Shown: in pieces, positions 36,501 to 45,117 of the stretch
Layout of the letters: the number at the start of each line of letters is the position of its first letter
How positions within the stretch are numbered: position 1 is the stretch's first letter
Source of the DNA: Sphingobacteriaceae bacterium
GTDB lineage: Bacteria > Bacteroidota > Bacteroidia > UBA7662
NCBI GenBank assembly: GCA_013824115.1
Contig: PNNG01000022.1
Location: 228,119 to 292,118 of the forward strand
Direction: 5' to 3'
Length of the DNA: 64,000 nucleotides
The notes under the pieces: model-generated
What the model saw: the letters and a program-made list of their open reading frames with translations, nothing else
What the model was told of the DNA's origin: nothing
The model's database searches: none
Position numbers and translations under genes: made by a program

Positions 36501-36750
36501 CTTGCGGCCCATTTTGATGACCTCTTTCGCTTTTATTGCTGGATTATTGCCCTTGGTTTTGGCCAGTGGTGCAGGTGAGCTGGGTAACAAAAGCATTGGA
36601 GTAGCAGCCGCGGGGGGAATGCTCACAGGTACCGTGTTCGGACTGTTTCTTATACCCGGACTCTTTGTGATTTTTGCCTCTCCAGGCCGCCGAAATCGAT
36701 TGAAATCATTGCGTCAACAGCGTCAAGCCAAATTACACGATTATGAATAA
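33595..36750 (+). CDS. RND multidrug efflux pump, HAE1/AcrB type
   Basis: 1051 residues with twelve membrane helices and two large periplasmic loops, as in AcrB/MexB. The start 'MVELFIRRPVLSLVISLLLTLLGLLAL' region is the conserved first helix. In helix 4 the AcrB Asp-Asp proton pair is D409-N410 ('VVDNAIVV'), so one acid is replaced. The helix 10 Lys is kept (K939 in 'LLGKNAI'). It should export drugs or other amphiphiles by proton exchange. It is flanked by matching adaptor and channel genes, so the tripartite pump is complete. The substrate is unknown. Confidence 0.95.
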   Translation: MVELFIRRPVLSLVISLLLTLLGLLALTSLPITQFPDIVPPSVVVTARYTGANAEVCAKAVATPIERAINGVPGMTAMQSVSTNNGVTLIQVFFEVGTDPDLAAVNVQNRVTTTLDELPEEVIKAGVTTEKEVNSMLLYLNLTSTDPSADEEFIYNFADINLLQELKRIEGVGYAEIMGAKDYAMRVWLKPEKLLSYEVGTEEIISILRAQNLEAAPGKIGESSGRGEPSMQYVLRYGGKFFTKEQYENIVIKANPDGSTLKLKDIADIEFGALSYGMSSKTDGRPSASIMLKQRPGSNARDVINNIKERMGELKESSFPPGMEYNYAYDVSRFLDASIKEVLKTLIEAFLLVFLVVFIFLQDWRSTLIPALAVPVALISTLAFMQMLGFSINLLTLFALVLAIGIVVDNAIVVVEAVHVKIHQKHMQPMEATIEAMKEISGAIVAITLVMSAVFIPVSFLSGPVGVFYRQFSLTLAISIVISGINALTLTPALCALMLRNTHVDHRSLLGRFFGKFNNRYHNLEMGYKGILSKIAPKRGMTTGILALFFVLTWGTSVVLPGGFIPTEDQGMIYVNITTPPGATMERTEKVLNEVQRIASAMPQVENVTTLAGYSLLTETAGASYGMGMIGLKPWDDREEKVPELMAMLREKTAHLKDASIEFFPPPAVPGFGNASGFEFRLLDKSGTANLNRMAEVSDSLLAALRQSPVIGAAFTNFDPNFPQYMLHVNQDMAAAKGVSIDNAMSNLQTLIGSYYATNFIRFGLMYKVMVQALPEYRQHPEDILKLYTKNKDGEMVSYASFMSIERVFGPEQLTRYNMYNSALITGDAAPGSSSSEAIAAIAETAEKVLPRGYAFEFSGMTREQVLAGNEAIYIFVLCLIFVYLLLSAQYESFLLPLPVLLSLPTGIFGSFFFLWVMGLENNIYAQVALVMLIGLLGKNAILVVEFALQRQKEGVSELRAAMEGAVSRLRPILMTSFAFIAGLLPLVLASGAGELGNKSIGVAAAGGMLTGTVFGLFLIPGLFVIFASPGRRNRLKSLRQQRQAKLHDYE

Positions 36751-38161
36751 GAGCAGCGTATTAACATGGTTGCTAGGGGTGTTGCTGGCTTCGGCTTCGC
36801 TCACAGCATGCAAAACCAAACAAGTGGCTGTTCCCAAAATGCCGGAATTTGCCAAGGTCGACAGTGTTCGCATTCCAGATGCATCCACTTTCTTTAACGA
36901 CCAACGGCTACAGCAGCTGCTCGACCAAGCGGTAAAGCACAATCCCGATTATTTGGCTCTCCAGGCAGGTGTGCAAAGCCAAAGGGCAGAATTATTGGCT
37001 CGTAAAAATGCGCTATTGCCAAATATTGATTTGTTTGCAGGCGCAGGAAACCGACGTTTCAGCGAATACAGCGTAGATGGGGTGGGTAACTTCGACACCA
37101 ATTTTTCGCCCAATATTCGTCCCGACCAACGCATGCCTAACCCATTACCCGATTATGCCTTGCGTGTTCAAGCCAGTTGGGAGCTCGATTTGTGGGGAAG
37201 GCTCAATAATATGCGCAAAGCGGCTGCATACCGCTATTTGGGCAGCGAATCGGGTTTACGTTGGATGCGCGCCACCCTTTCAGCAGAAGTGGCTCAGGCC
37301 TATTACGCGGTTTTGGCCATGAATGAAATGCAGCGCATAGTGTCCGACAACATAGGTGTTCAACAAACAGCGGTAGAGTTGGTGAAGTTACAGCAGGCTG
37401 CTGGCCGCGCTACCGCTTTAGCAGTTCAACAAACCGAGGCCCAATTGTTTCGTACCCAAGCTTTGGCCGCTCAAGTAGCCGCCGACCGGCTGCGGGCGAG
37501 CAACCAATTGCAATTGTTGGTGGGAAAGTACCCCCAGTTAGACAACGATTCTACTGGTTTGATGGGGGTAATTCCACCCAGCATGCAAAAAACGGGTATT
37601 CCAACTGCATGGCTTTTGCAGCGTCCCGATTTGCAGCAGGCAAGCCTGGAGCTCAGTGCCAGTGGTGCTGATGTACGTAGTGCACAGGCAGCTTTCTTTC
37701 CGCGCTTGGTGCTTACACCCGATTTTGGCCTTCATGGATTCAATGCTTCTGCTTTTTTTGATCCGGCTTCCTTGGCTTGGCAATTGGCGGGGGGACTTAC
37801 TGCGCCTGTTTTTAATCAACGCATGCTTAAGGCAGGATTGATGCAGGCCGAGGCCCGTCAAAAACAAGCCTTGCAACAGTTTACCAAAACCAGTTTAAGC
37901 GCCTATAACGAGGTGTATGAAGCACTCTTAATGGCCGATTTGTTGGAGAGGAACTTTCAAGAAAAGCAACGCGAAGTAAATAGCCTGCGCCAGGGAGTGA
38001 GAACGGCAGGCGAACTTTTTGCCGCTGGGTATGCAAGTTATCTCGAAGTAATTATTGCACAAAACGACGTGCTGGCTGCCGAAATGGAATTGGTTCGCGT
38101 GCAACAAGCACGGTTTCAAAACACTATTTTACTGTACAAAGCAGTGGGCGGAAGCTGGTAA
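36743..38161 (+). CDS. Outer-membrane efflux channel lipoprotein (OprM/NodT family)
   Basis: 472 residues. The lipoprotein signal ends 'ASASLTAC'. Two TolC-type repeats with long helices follow, including 'LRVQASWELDLWGRLNN' and 'RPDLQQASLELSASGADVRSAQAAFFPRL', both characteristic of the OprM branch. It forms the trimeric exit duct of the RND pump. Its ATG overlaps the end of the pump gene by 8 bases. A hairpin follows the stop. Confidence 0.94.
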   Translation: MNKSSVLTWLLGVLLASASLTACKTKQVAVPKMPEFAKVDSVRIPDASTFFNDQRLQQLLDQAVKHNPDYLALQAGVQSQRAELLARKNALLPNIDLFAGAGNRRFSEYSVDGVGNFDTNFSPNIRPDQRMPNPLPDYALRVQASWELDLWGRLNNMRKAAAYRYLGSESGLRWMRATLSAEVAQAYYAVLAMNEMQRIVSDNIGVQQTAVELVKLQQAAGRATALAVQQTEAQLFRTQALAAQVAADRLRASNQLQLLVGKYPQLDNDSTGLMGVIPPSMQKTGIPTAWLLQRPDLQQASLELSASGADVRSAQAAFFPRLVLTPDFGLHGFNASAFFDPASLAWQLAGGLTAPVFNQRMLKAGLMQAEARQKQALQQFTKTSLSAYNEVYEALLMADLLERNFQEKQREVNSLRQGVRTAGELFAAGYASYLEVIIAQNDVLAAEMELVRVQQARFQNTILLYKAVGGSW

Positions 38162-38180
38162 AATTAAACATCAAAGGGAG

Positions 38181-38214
38181 AAGGCCTGGCACTCAAAGTG
38201 TCAGGCCTTCCTTT
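38181..38214 (+). terminator. Terminator of the RND operon
   Basis: A 13-bp stem, AAGGCCTGGCACT (38181-38193) with AGTGTCAGGCCTT (38197-38209), one G-T pair and a 3-base loop, followed by CCTTTT. The right arm encodes the last codons of the convergent DsbA-like gene. The weak T-run makes efficiency uncertain. Confidence 0.65.
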
Positions 38215-38891
38215 TGAAGGATGTTTTGCAGGGTTTGTCCCAATTGCTCGGCTTTGGTAAAACCATGCCCAAGCATGTAGTACTGATTGCCAAAACGAGC
38301 AACGACCGTTGGATAGCCTGAAACACCAAACCGGGCAACCTGCGAAAACTCATCGCGGGTAGCCAATTGATATTCCATGCTTTCAAATTTTTCGTCAAAA
38401 TCTGCTATCGAAAGTCCATACGACAAGGCAAGCGCATGATAACTACTGGCCAAATTGGGGTCAAGGCCTTGGCTGTAGTAAACCGACTGAATTGCATGTG
38501 CTAATTCAATGGCACTTGCCGGGGAATGCTCTTTGAGAATCACAAAAGCCTTGCTGGGTGGCGTACTATCGAGCTGCATTTTGCCTTCTCCGTGCAAATC
38601 GTTGAGGAAATCGGGACCAAATTTCACACCCGACAAAGCTTCCACACGTGCCACCCCTTCACGGATGTAAGATGCCATGTTGGCGAGTGGGCCCACGCGC
38701 TCACCAGTTACCATACCGCCACTTAAAACCGTATAACTTACATTGGGGAATTGCGCTGCAAATAGTTGCATTTGCGGGCCAAATCCGTAGCACCAGCCAC
38801 AAAGCGGATCAAAAAGATAAATAATCTCGCTCAGGCTATTTTTTCCATTTTCCATGTCTAAACCAACCCCTGTAACGGGCTTTTGGTTCAT
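38193..38891 (-). CDS. DsbA-family thioredoxin-fold protein (FrnE-like)
   Basis: 232 residues, no signal peptide. The active site C-G-W-C sits in 'FDPLCGWCYGFGP', and a cis-Pro loop is in 'FGVSGYPTVV'. The long helical insert (about 70-180) matches cytoplasmic FrnE/DsbA-like oxidoreductases rather than periplasmic DsbA. It probably handles thiol/disulfide exchange or glutathione- or bacillithiol-like adducts in the cytoplasm. Bacillithiol synthesis is indicated by bshC at 55825. The ATG at 38891 overlaps the stop of the upstream gene by 3 bases (ATGA). Confidence 0.85.
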   Translation of the reverse strand: MNQKPVTGVGLDMENGKNSLSEIIYLFDPLCGWCYGFGPQMQLFAAQFPNVSYTVLSGGMVTGERVGPLANMASYIREGVARVEALSGVKFGPDFLNDLHGEGKMQLDSTPPSKAFVILKEHSPASAIELAHAIQSVYYSQGLDPNLASSYHALALSYGLSIADFDEKFESMEYQLATRDEFSQVARFGVSGYPTVVARFGNQYYMLGHGFTKAEQLGQTLQNILQKEGLTL

Positions 38892-39547
38892 TCGGCCAGC
38901 TGCATTTTACCCTGACTGATGCGCACTACGGCGAGTATATGAAAAGCCAAACTCATTGAACTCAACGAGAAAAGCAATGCAGCATAGGGCATGGAAATCA
39001 TCAGCTCAGCTAAACCGGAATTGCGCCCCATCTCGGCAATCAATAGCCAATTCGACGATATCAAGAGTAAAGCGGCAATCACATTCCAAACCAAAACGAC
39101 GGTACGATTGAGCATTTGCTGCGAAAAGGCAAGGCTGCTCAGTACTGGAGCAGTAAGCCCGGCAATGATATCGAAATTTAAACCCTCAAAAGTGATTTGT
39201 AAGGGGGCCAGCCCCGACTGATACAGCCACAAAGGGATGAAGGCCGCTGGTAGGCGCCACAGATGGAAATAATGCAGGTATTCATCGCCCATCTCTTGGG
39301 TAAATGCCGGCCACTTTTGGGAAGCTACCAAACCGATTACCAATATAGAAGGCACAAAAGAGAGCAGCCAAGTGTATGTAGCCGATAAATGGGATGGTAC
39401 TAGCAGTCCGATAGCCAAAAGCACCACCAATAAACCGACCCACAACAGCAGGCCTTGTTGCGATTTTCGGCTTGCAAAAAAAACAAATGCCAGTGCTATA
39501 AATAAACAGGCGTAGCTCGTAATAGCTACATAAGAAGGGATTTCCAT
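38888..39547 (-). CDS. Integral membrane protein of unknown function
   Basis: 219 residues with about seven hydrophobic helices and short loops; no family recognised. A charged loop with 'EMGDEYLHYFHLWRLPAAF' lies between the third and fourth helices. The ATG at 39547 ('MEIPSYVAITSY') opens directly into the first helix. It is translationally coupled to the FrnE-like oxidoreductase downstream, which hints at a joint function. Vitamin K epoxide reductase is not supported, since no CxxC is visible. Confidence 0.65.
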   Translation of the reverse strand: MEIPSYVAITSYACLFIALAFVFFASRKSQQGLLLWVGLLVVLLAIGLLVPSHLSATYTWLLSFVPSILVIGLVASQKWPAFTQEMGDEYLHYFHLWRLPAAFIPLWLYQSGLAPLQITFEGLNFDIIAGLTAPVLSSLAFSQQMLNRTVVLVWNVIAALLLISSNWLLIAEMGRNSGLAELMISMPYAALLFSLSSMSLAFHILAVVRISQGKMQLAE

Positions 39548-39639
39548 GGCAGGAAGCATAGGCAGTATTTAGTAGTTCAAATGTCTGCTTATCAACGTCT
39601 TGATACCAAATAAACTTATACACATCGTTGGGGAAAAAG

Positions 39640-39670
39640 TAAAGAAGCCCCTGCTGTTGGCAGAGGCTTC
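39640..39670 (-). terminator. Terminator of the SPFH gene
   Basis: GAAGCCCCTGC (39644-39654), loop TGTTG, GCAGAGGCTTC (39660-39670) with one wobble pair. On the minus strand it is followed by T-rich sequence. Confidence 0.75.
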
Positions 39671-39687
39671 ATTTCGGACATGTTACC

Positions 39688-40452
39688 TTATTCCGCAAGA
39701 ATCATGGGGCTCTTTCCGTCGGTTACAATCACTTTCGAATTGGGACTTTTCGCCAATTCGCGAAGCACTTCAATGCTGCGAAGCTTCAAGATTTCGGGCG
39801 TCAAGCCATCGCTCAAAATTTTCTGAGCATTTCTGGTGCCTTCGGCTTCAATGCGTTTGCGTTGGGCTTCTTTTTCTTCGGTAATGAGTACAAATTCCAT
39901 GCGCTGTGCTTGCTGCTCGGCTTCCAGCTTGTCTTCAATAGCGCGGGCCAAGCCTTGGGGCAGGGTAATCGATTTTAACAAAACCGACTCAATGGTGAAG
40001 CCGCGGTCTTTGAGATAACCGTTCATTTTTTGAGCAATTTCCCGCTCAATATTGTCACGTCGGCCCGAGTGCATGTCTTTGGCAAAATAGTTGGCACACA
40101 CATCTGCCGAGGCTGAGCGGAAAACTGAAGTGATGATTTTATCGTAATCGGTACCTATTTCGGCGATGATCTTTTTTACCGCAGTTGGCTCAATATGGTA
40201 CAGAATAGAAATGTCGGAACGAATGGTTAAGCCCTCTTTTGAAGGCAGGTCGATGGTAAGCTCTCTGTTGATGGTGCGTATGGGTACACGTTCAACACTG
40301 GCTATAAAGGGATTGTACCACATGATACCTCCATTTTTGGGTTCTCCTTTAAATTGTCCGAAGCGTGTTTTTACGCCTATTTGGCCAGGACGAATGATGG
40401 CGCATGAACTCAGGCTGAGGCTGGCTACGGCGAGGATAAGTAAAGCTTTCAT
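39688..40452 (-). CDS. SPFH/prohibitin-family lipoprotein
   Basis: 254 residues. The lipoprotein signal is 'MKALLILAVASLSLSSC'. The SPFH (band 7) domain starts at 'IRPGQIGVKTRFGQFKGEP' and is followed by a charged coiled coil ('KLEAEQQAQRMEFVLITEEK'), then a short tail. This is the prohibitin-like subgroup common in Bacteroidota. Such proteins oligomerise at membranes and modulate proteases or membrane domains. The lipobox Cys in place of a simple anchor is notable but common in this subgroup. It stands alone between two terminators. No TAnnTTTG box was found upstream. Confidence 0.87.
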   Translation of the reverse strand: MKALLILAVASLSLSSCAIIRPGQIGVKTRFGQFKGEPKNGGIMWYNPFIASVERVPIRTINRELTIDLPSKEGLTIRSDISILYHIEPTAVKKIIAEIGTDYDKIITSVFRSASADVCANYFAKDMHSGRRDNIEREIAQKMNGYLKDRGFTIESVLLKSITLPQGLARAIEDKLEAEQQAQRMEFVLITEEKEAQRKRIEAEGTRNAQKILSDGLTPEILKLRSIEVLRELAKSPNSKVIVTDGKSPMILAE

Positions 40453-40490
40453 GGTAGAAAATTTAGGTGATTGTATAACACCCAAAAACG

Positions 40491-40519
40491 AAAAAAAGCG
40501 GGTTGATGCAACCCGCTTT
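40491..40519 (-). terminator. Terminator of the hmgA-hppD operon
   Basis: AAAGCGGGTTG (40495-40505), loop ATG, CAACCCGCTTT (40509-40519). A T-run follows on the minus strand (A7 at 40491-40497). Confidence 0.88.
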
Positions 40520-40543
40520 AGCATTTTTTGACAATTCTGTTTA

Positions 40544-41668
40544 TTACAAGTTGCCTCTGCGCTCTTGTTCGCGTTCTATCGATTCAAACAAAGCTTTAAA
40601 ATTGCCTTTGCCAAACGATTTGGCACCCTTGCGTTGAATGATTTCGTAGAAAAGGGTAGGGCGGTCTTCCACCGGTTTGGTGAATATTTGAAGCAAATAT
40701 CCTTCGTCATCGCGGTCAACCAGGATATTCAAGTCACGAAGCGGCTGAATATCTTCATCAATATTGCCTACGCGCTCCAGCAAATCATCGTAATAGGTGT
40801 TTGGCACATGCAAAAACTCTACTCCACGCCTACGTAACTCCGAAACGGTGTGCAAAATATCGTTGGTAGCTACTGCAATGTGTTGAACACCGGCGCCCTT
40901 GTAGAAATCGATGTATTCTTCAATTTGCGACTTCTTTTTGCCCTCCGCTGGTTCGTTGATGGGAAATTTGATATAGCCATTGCCATTAGAAACCACCTTC
41001 GACATCAATGCCGAATACTCGGTTGAAATATCCTTATCGTCGAAAGTGAGCAGTAATTTAAAGCCCATCACATCTTCGTAAAACTTTACCCACTGGTCCA
41101 TTTCACCCCAACCCACATTGCCTACGCAATGGTCAACATGCAAAAGGCCTATTGGCCTGCTATCTACCTTCCAGCTTGGTGCCTGGTAACCAGGCAAGAA
41201 CAGGCCATGGTAGTTTTTGCGCTCCACAAAAGTGTGAATGGTTTCACCATAAGTATGAATAGAAGCTGTTACTACTTCACCATGCGCATCTTGACTCACT
41301 TGGGGCGGCGTATGGGGCTTGGCACCGCGTTTTACGGTTTCTTCATATGATTTGCGTGCATCGTCTACCCACAAAGCCAATACCTTCACGCCATCTCCAT
41401 GCTTACGCACGTGATCGCTTATTTCTGAATCAGGATGCAAAGAGGTAGTGAGTACCAAGCGAATTTTGCCCTGCTGCAAAACGTAAGAGGCACGATCGCG
41501 CATGCCGGTTTCGGGGCCAGCATAAGCCACCAATTCGTAGCCAAAAGCCGCTTGGTAGTAGTAGGCCGATTGTTTGGCATTGCCCACGTAAAATTCAATG
41601 TGGTCGGTGCCGTTTAGTGGCAGAAAATCGGCATTCTGCACCGTTGGGGTTGCGGTTTGTGTTTCCAT
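40544..41668 (-). CDS. hppD: 4-hydroxyphenylpyruvate dioxygenase
   Basis: 374 residues with two vicinal-oxygen-chelate domains. The Fe(II) ligands are H180 ('HVDHCVGNV'), H263 ('GVQHIAVAT') and E342 ('LFYEIIQR'). The C-terminal 'GNFKALFESIEREQERRG' helix gates the active site. It turns 4-hydroxyphenylpyruvate into homogentisate, the step before the HmgA reaction encoded upstream. The ATG at 41668 was chosen over an upstream in-frame start at 41701, which would overlap hmgA and adds no domain. It is the second gene of the operon, 8 bases after hmgA. Confidence 0.96.
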   Translation of the reverse strand: METQTATPTVQNADFLPLNGTDHIEFYVGNAKQSAYYYQAAFGYELVAYAGPETGMRDRASYVLQQGKIRLVLTTSLHPDSEISDHVRKHGDGVKVLALWVDDARKSYEETVKRGAKPHTPPQVSQDAHGEVVTASIHTYGETIHTFVERKNYHGLFLPGYQAPSWKVDSRPIGLLHVDHCVGNVGWGEMDQWVKFYEDVMGFKLLLTFDDKDISTEYSALMSKVVSNGNGYIKFPINEPAEGKKKSQIEEYIDFYKGAGVQHIAVATNDILHTVSELRRRGVEFLHVPNTYYDDLLERVGNIDEDIQPLRDLNILVDRDDEGYLLQIFTKPVEDRPTLFYEIIQRKGAKSFGKGNFKALFESIEREQERRGNL

Positions 41669-41676
41669 GCTTGTTT

Positions 41677-42846
41677 TTATTCGTAATCGGGTTCCATCCA
41701 CGAACGGAAATATTTGCCATCGTCAATGCCCATGGCTTGGGTGGTTAAGGCCAAAGGCTTGAAAGTATCTACCATTACAGCCAGTTCCTCGGTGGAGGTT
41801 TTGCCAATGCTTCTTTCGTAAGCGCCTGGGTGTGGACCGTGTGGAATACCGCCTGGGTGTAAAGTGATGTGTCCGGGAGCTATGTCGTTCCGACTCATAA
41901 AATCACCATCCACATAATACAAAATCTCCTCACTGTCGATATTGCTGTGGTTATAAGGTGCCGGAATCGACAGCGGGTGGTAGTCGTATAAGCGTGGGCA
42001 AAAAGAGCACACCACGAAACCAGCATTTTCGAACATCTGGTGCACAGGAGGCGGTTGGTGAATGCGCCCAGTAATAGGTTCAAAGTTGTGAATAGAAATG
42101 CCGTAAGGGAAGTTGTATCCGTCCCAGCCAACCACATCAAAAGGATGGTTAGCATACACCAGGGTGTGCAACATGCCTTCCTTCTTCACCTTGATTACAA
42201 AGTCGCCTTTTTCATCGCGGGTTTCTAATTCACGGGGGAGAATATAGTCACGCTCACAAAAGGGCGAATGCTCCAGCATTTGTCCAAACCAGTTGCGGTA
42301 GCGCTTGGGGGTATACATCGGACTGAAGGCCTCCAAGTATAGCAAACGGTTGTCGTTGGTATCAAATTCAATTTGATAAATAATGCCCCGAGGAATTAGC
42401 AAGTAATCGCCATACTCAAAAGGTATGTTGCCTAACTGGGTACGCAAAGTTCCGGTGCCTTTGTGCACGAAAAGCAGTTCATCAGCATCGGCGTTTTTAT
42501 AAAAATAGGAGGTGAGCGACTCACTGGGCGCTGCCAAACCAAAAATCACCTCTTTATTCAGCATCAAGGGCACGCGGCTTTCGAGGTAATCGGCCTTGGC
42601 TTCAAGCTTAAACCCATGCATGCGCCGGGGCGTAATGTTGTGCTGCACTGCAATTTCGGGCCTCACATTTACCACCGTGCCCACTTCTTTGATGATGGTA
42701 GGGCGGTGGATGTGATACATCAGGCTCGACATACCATCAAACCCAATGGTGCCGAACAATTGCTCGTAGTATAAACCGCCGTCGGGTTTGCGGAACTGAA
42801 TGTGCCGCTTGTGGGGAATATTACCTAATTGATGATAGATGGGCAT
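41677..42846 (-). CDS. hmgA: Homogentisate 1,2-dioxygenase
   Basis: 389 residues of the cupin-type homogentisate dioxygenase family. 'YANHPFDVVGWDGYNFPY' matches the family core. Iron-ligand motifs are 'APYNHSNIDSEEILYY' and 'LHPGGIPHGPHPGAYE'. It opens the homogentisate ring to maleylacetoacetate in tyrosine/phenylalanine degradation. It precedes hppD in the same operon; maleylacetoacetate isomerase and fumarylacetoacetase are not in the window. A promoter box lies 16 bases upstream. Confidence 0.95.
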   Translation of the reverse strand: MPIYHQLGNIPHKRHIQFRKPDGGLYYEQLFGTIGFDGMSSLMYHIHRPTIIKEVGTVVNVRPEIAVQHNITPRRMHGFKLEAKADYLESRVPLMLNKEVIFGLAAPSESLTSYFYKNADADELLFVHKGTGTLRTQLGNIPFEYGDYLLIPRGIIYQIEFDTNDNRLLYLEAFSPMYTPKRYRNWFGQMLEHSPFCERDYILPRELETRDEKGDFVIKVKKEGMLHTLVYANHPFDVVGWDGYNFPYGISIHNFEPITGRIHQPPPVHQMFENAGFVVCSFCPRLYDYHPLSIPAPYNHSNIDSEEILYYVDGDFMSRNDIAPGHITLHPGGIPHGPHPGAYERSIGKTSTEELAVMVDTFKPLALTTQAMGIDDGKYFRSWMEPDYE

Positions 42847-42862
42847 AGGGAATACATTTGAG

Positions 42863-42870
42863 CAAATCTA
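42863..42870 (-). promoter_or_regulatory. hmgA -7 promoter box (TAGATTTG)
   Basis: Exact TAnnTTTG on the minus strand, giving a leader of about 12 nt to the hmgA ATG. Confidence 0.5.
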
Positions 42871-42888
42871 TACAAAAATGTCCGATTT

Positions 42889-44013
42889 TTATTTCTCTTC
42901 TTTTTGCTGTCCCGGCTCCACCCAATCGGTTACAAACAAGTTGGTATCGCGGCCGCCGCCATTGTTCCGATTGGAAGCGAAAACCAGCTTTTTGCCATCA
43001 GGAGAAAACATGGGAAAGGCATCAAACGAATTATCAAAAGTAATTTGAGTCAGATTTTTGCCGTCCAAGTCAATCATGAAAATGTTGAAAGGGAAACCAC
43101 GCTGTGTATGGTGGTTTGAGCTGAATAAAATGCGTTTTCCATCGGGATGGAAGTAGGGTGCCCAATTGGCTTTTCCCAGTTTGGTGATTTGCCGCATATC
43201 ACTGCCATCGAGATTACAAGTAAAAATCTCCATATCTGTAGGTGCTACCAGGCCTTGCGCCAGCAATTCTTTGTATTCCTTGATCGCTTCTGGTGTTTTG
43301 GGGCGCGAAGCACGAAAGAGTAGTTTTTTGCTATCTGGCGAGAAGAACGCACCCCCATCGTAGCCCAAGGTTTTGGTTACTTGTTTGGTGGTTTTTTTAG
43401 CTATATCGTATAAATACAAATCTAAGTCGCCATTGCGGGTACTCGTAAAAACAATGTACTTGCCATCGGGCGATACTGTAGCTTCGGCATCATATCCAGG
43501 GGTGCTGGTGAGTTGGTGCATTATATTTCCCTGTTTATCGGCAAAGAAAATGTCGTAATTCGGGTCGATTTGCCAAAGGTACTTGCGATCGGGACGCGGG
43601 GCAGGCGGGGGAGGGCAATTGGCATTTCCTATATGGGTACTTGCATATAGCATCACGCTGTCGCCGGGCATAAAATAGGCACAAGTTGTGCGACCTTTAC
43701 CTGTTGATATCATGGGAGGATTGGGAATCAACTCTTCGGTTTGCTCCAAAAGAAAAATCTGATCACACTTCACCCCCCATTTAGAGAAGTTCGATTGAAA
43801 AACCAGTTGTTTGCTATCGAAACTCCAATAGGCCTCGGCATTGTCGCCACCAAAAGTAAGTTGCCGCATATTGCTGAAAAACTGCTCTTGTTGGTAAATC
43901 AATACCTTTTCTGCGGGCAATTCTACCGATTCCACGGCTACCACCTGTGCGAGCGCCACCGTTGGCACCAGCGAAAGGATACTGTAAAGGATGTACTTGC
44001 TCATTATCTTCAT
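42889..44013 (-). CDS. Exported TolB-like beta-propeller (PD40) protein
   Basis: 374 residues. A signal peptide ('YILYSILSLVPTVALAQ') is followed by PD40/WD40-like blades: 'EATVSPDGKYIVFTSTRNGD', 'GAFFSPDSKKLLFRASRP', 'APYFHPDGKRILFSSNHHT' and 'FPMFSPDGKKLVFASNRN'. These are the TolB C-terminal propeller type. No peptidase domain is present, so it is a stand-alone propeller that probably binds a partner or ligand in the periplasm. Two ATGs (44013, 44004) are possible; both keep the signal peptide. It is divergent from the TPR gene. Confidence 0.85.
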   Translation of the reverse strand: MKIMSKYILYSILSLVPTVALAQVVAVESVELPAEKVLIYQQEQFFSNMRQLTFGGDNAEAYWSFDSKQLVFQSNFSKWGVKCDQIFLLEQTEELIPNPPMISTGKGRTTCAYFMPGDSVMLYASTHIGNANCPPPPAPRPDRKYLWQIDPNYDIFFADKQGNIMHQLTSTPGYDAEATVSPDGKYIVFTSTRNGDLDLYLYDIAKKTTKQVTKTLGYDGGAFFSPDSKKLLFRASRPKTPEAIKEYKELLAQGLVAPTDMEIFTCNLDGSDMRQITKLGKANWAPYFHPDGKRILFSSNHHTQRGFPFNIFMIDLDGKNLTQITFDNSFDAFPMFSPDGKKLVFASNRNNGGGRDTNLFVTDWVEPGQQKEEK

Positions 44014-44062
44014 GAAATGTAATTTGTTGACCAGTTTGTGACTGCAAATGCCGAGGAACGGC

Positions 44063-44070
44063 TATTTTTG
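44063..44070 (+). promoter_or_regulatory. -7 promoter box (TATTTTTG) of the TPR-thrS region
   Basis: Exact TAnnTTTG, 26 bases before the ATG at 44097. A TTTG at 44035-44038 is 24 bases upstream, a little far for a -33 box. Confidence 0.5.
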
Positions 44071-44096
44071 CAACTTCCGCCAAAATTAGCTGATTG

Positions 44097-45116
44097 ATGA
44101 CAAAGTTGCTTCGTTTTACCCTGCTCATTACACTATCCACGGTGGTGCTCTTTACGTCTTGCAAGCAAAAGAAGTCGCAAGAGCCCCTAGAAGAGCGCGT
44201 AGCAGCTCCTGATATTGATCCTGAATTGGCAGAGTTGAATAGAAAAGTGCGTCGTGCCCCCACCGATGCCAGCCTATACCATGAACGCGCCCTTTACTAC
44301 AAATCGAAACAGCAGTACGATTTTGCTTTGGTAGACATGCGTTCGGTTTTTAAGTACGACACCACCAACGCGAACTACTTTTACACTGCTGCCGATTTGT
44401 TTATCAAGGTAGGAGCTTTCGACCAGGCCGATGATGTATTGTTGGTGGCCATTGGTAAGAATCCAAACTTGGCCAAAGCGCACGTAAAACGCGGCGAATT
44501 GGCTTTTTACAATAAGATGTACAACTCGGCCATGAAGTACATCAACGATGGCCTCAAAGCCGACGTAAATTTTGCCGAGGGTTATTTTTGGAAAGGAATG
44601 GTATATCTCGAGCAGAAGAACATCGAAAAAGCCATTAGCTCCTTCCTTACTTCCATTGAACAAGATCCCGAGTATACCGAAGCTTATATGCAATTGGCAT
44701 TGGCTCAAATGGAAAGCAATCCGAAATTGGCACATCAGTACCTCACCAATGTCATCAAGCTCGACGAAGGACACCAAGAAGCCTATTATGCGCGAGGCAT
44801 GCTGCTACAAGAACAAGGATACAGTGACAGTGCCCAGGCCGATTACGATAAAATACTGAGCATCAATCCACAACACCTCGATGCAACCTACAATACCGGC
44901 TATATACACTTGCTCGAAAAGCGTTACGATAATGCCATTGTTTGGTTTTCGAAAGTGCTCCAAATCGATGGCAAACATGTGCGTGCCATGTACAATCGGG
45001 GTTTAGCGTATGAACTCAAGGGCGATAAAGAAGCGGCACAGAAAGAATTTAGAGAAGCATTGCGTTTAGAACCAGGTTTCGATTTGGCTTTACGCGGCAT
45101 CAACCGACTCAGATAA
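44097..45116 (+). CDS. TPR-repeat lipoprotein
   Basis: 339 residues. The lipoprotein signal ends 'VVLFTSC'. At least seven TPR units follow from about residue 55 ('[20 protein letters not shown]', '[20 protein letters not shown]'). It is probably an envelope scaffold; the partner is unknown. ATG at 44097 is preferred to TTG at 44094. thrS begins 1 base after its stop, so the two genes share a transcript, an arrangement without an obvious functional reason. Confidence 0.85.
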   Translation: MTKLLRFTLLITLSTVVLFTSCKQKKSQEPLEERVAAPDIDPELAELNRKVRRAPTDASLYHERALYYKSKQQYDFALVDMRSVFKYDTTNANYFYTAADLFIKVGAFDQADDVLLVAIGKNPNLAKAHVKRGELAFYNKMYNSAMKYINDGLKADVNFAEGYFWKGMVYLEQKNIEKAISSFLTSIEQDPEYTEAYMQLALAQMESNPKLAHQYLTNVIKLDEGHQEAYYARGMLLQEQGYSDSAQADYDKILSINPQHLDATYNTGYIHLLEKRYDNAIVWFSKVLQIDGKHVRAMYNRGLAYELKGDKEAAQKEFREALRLEPGFDLALRGINRLR

Positions 45117-45117
45117 A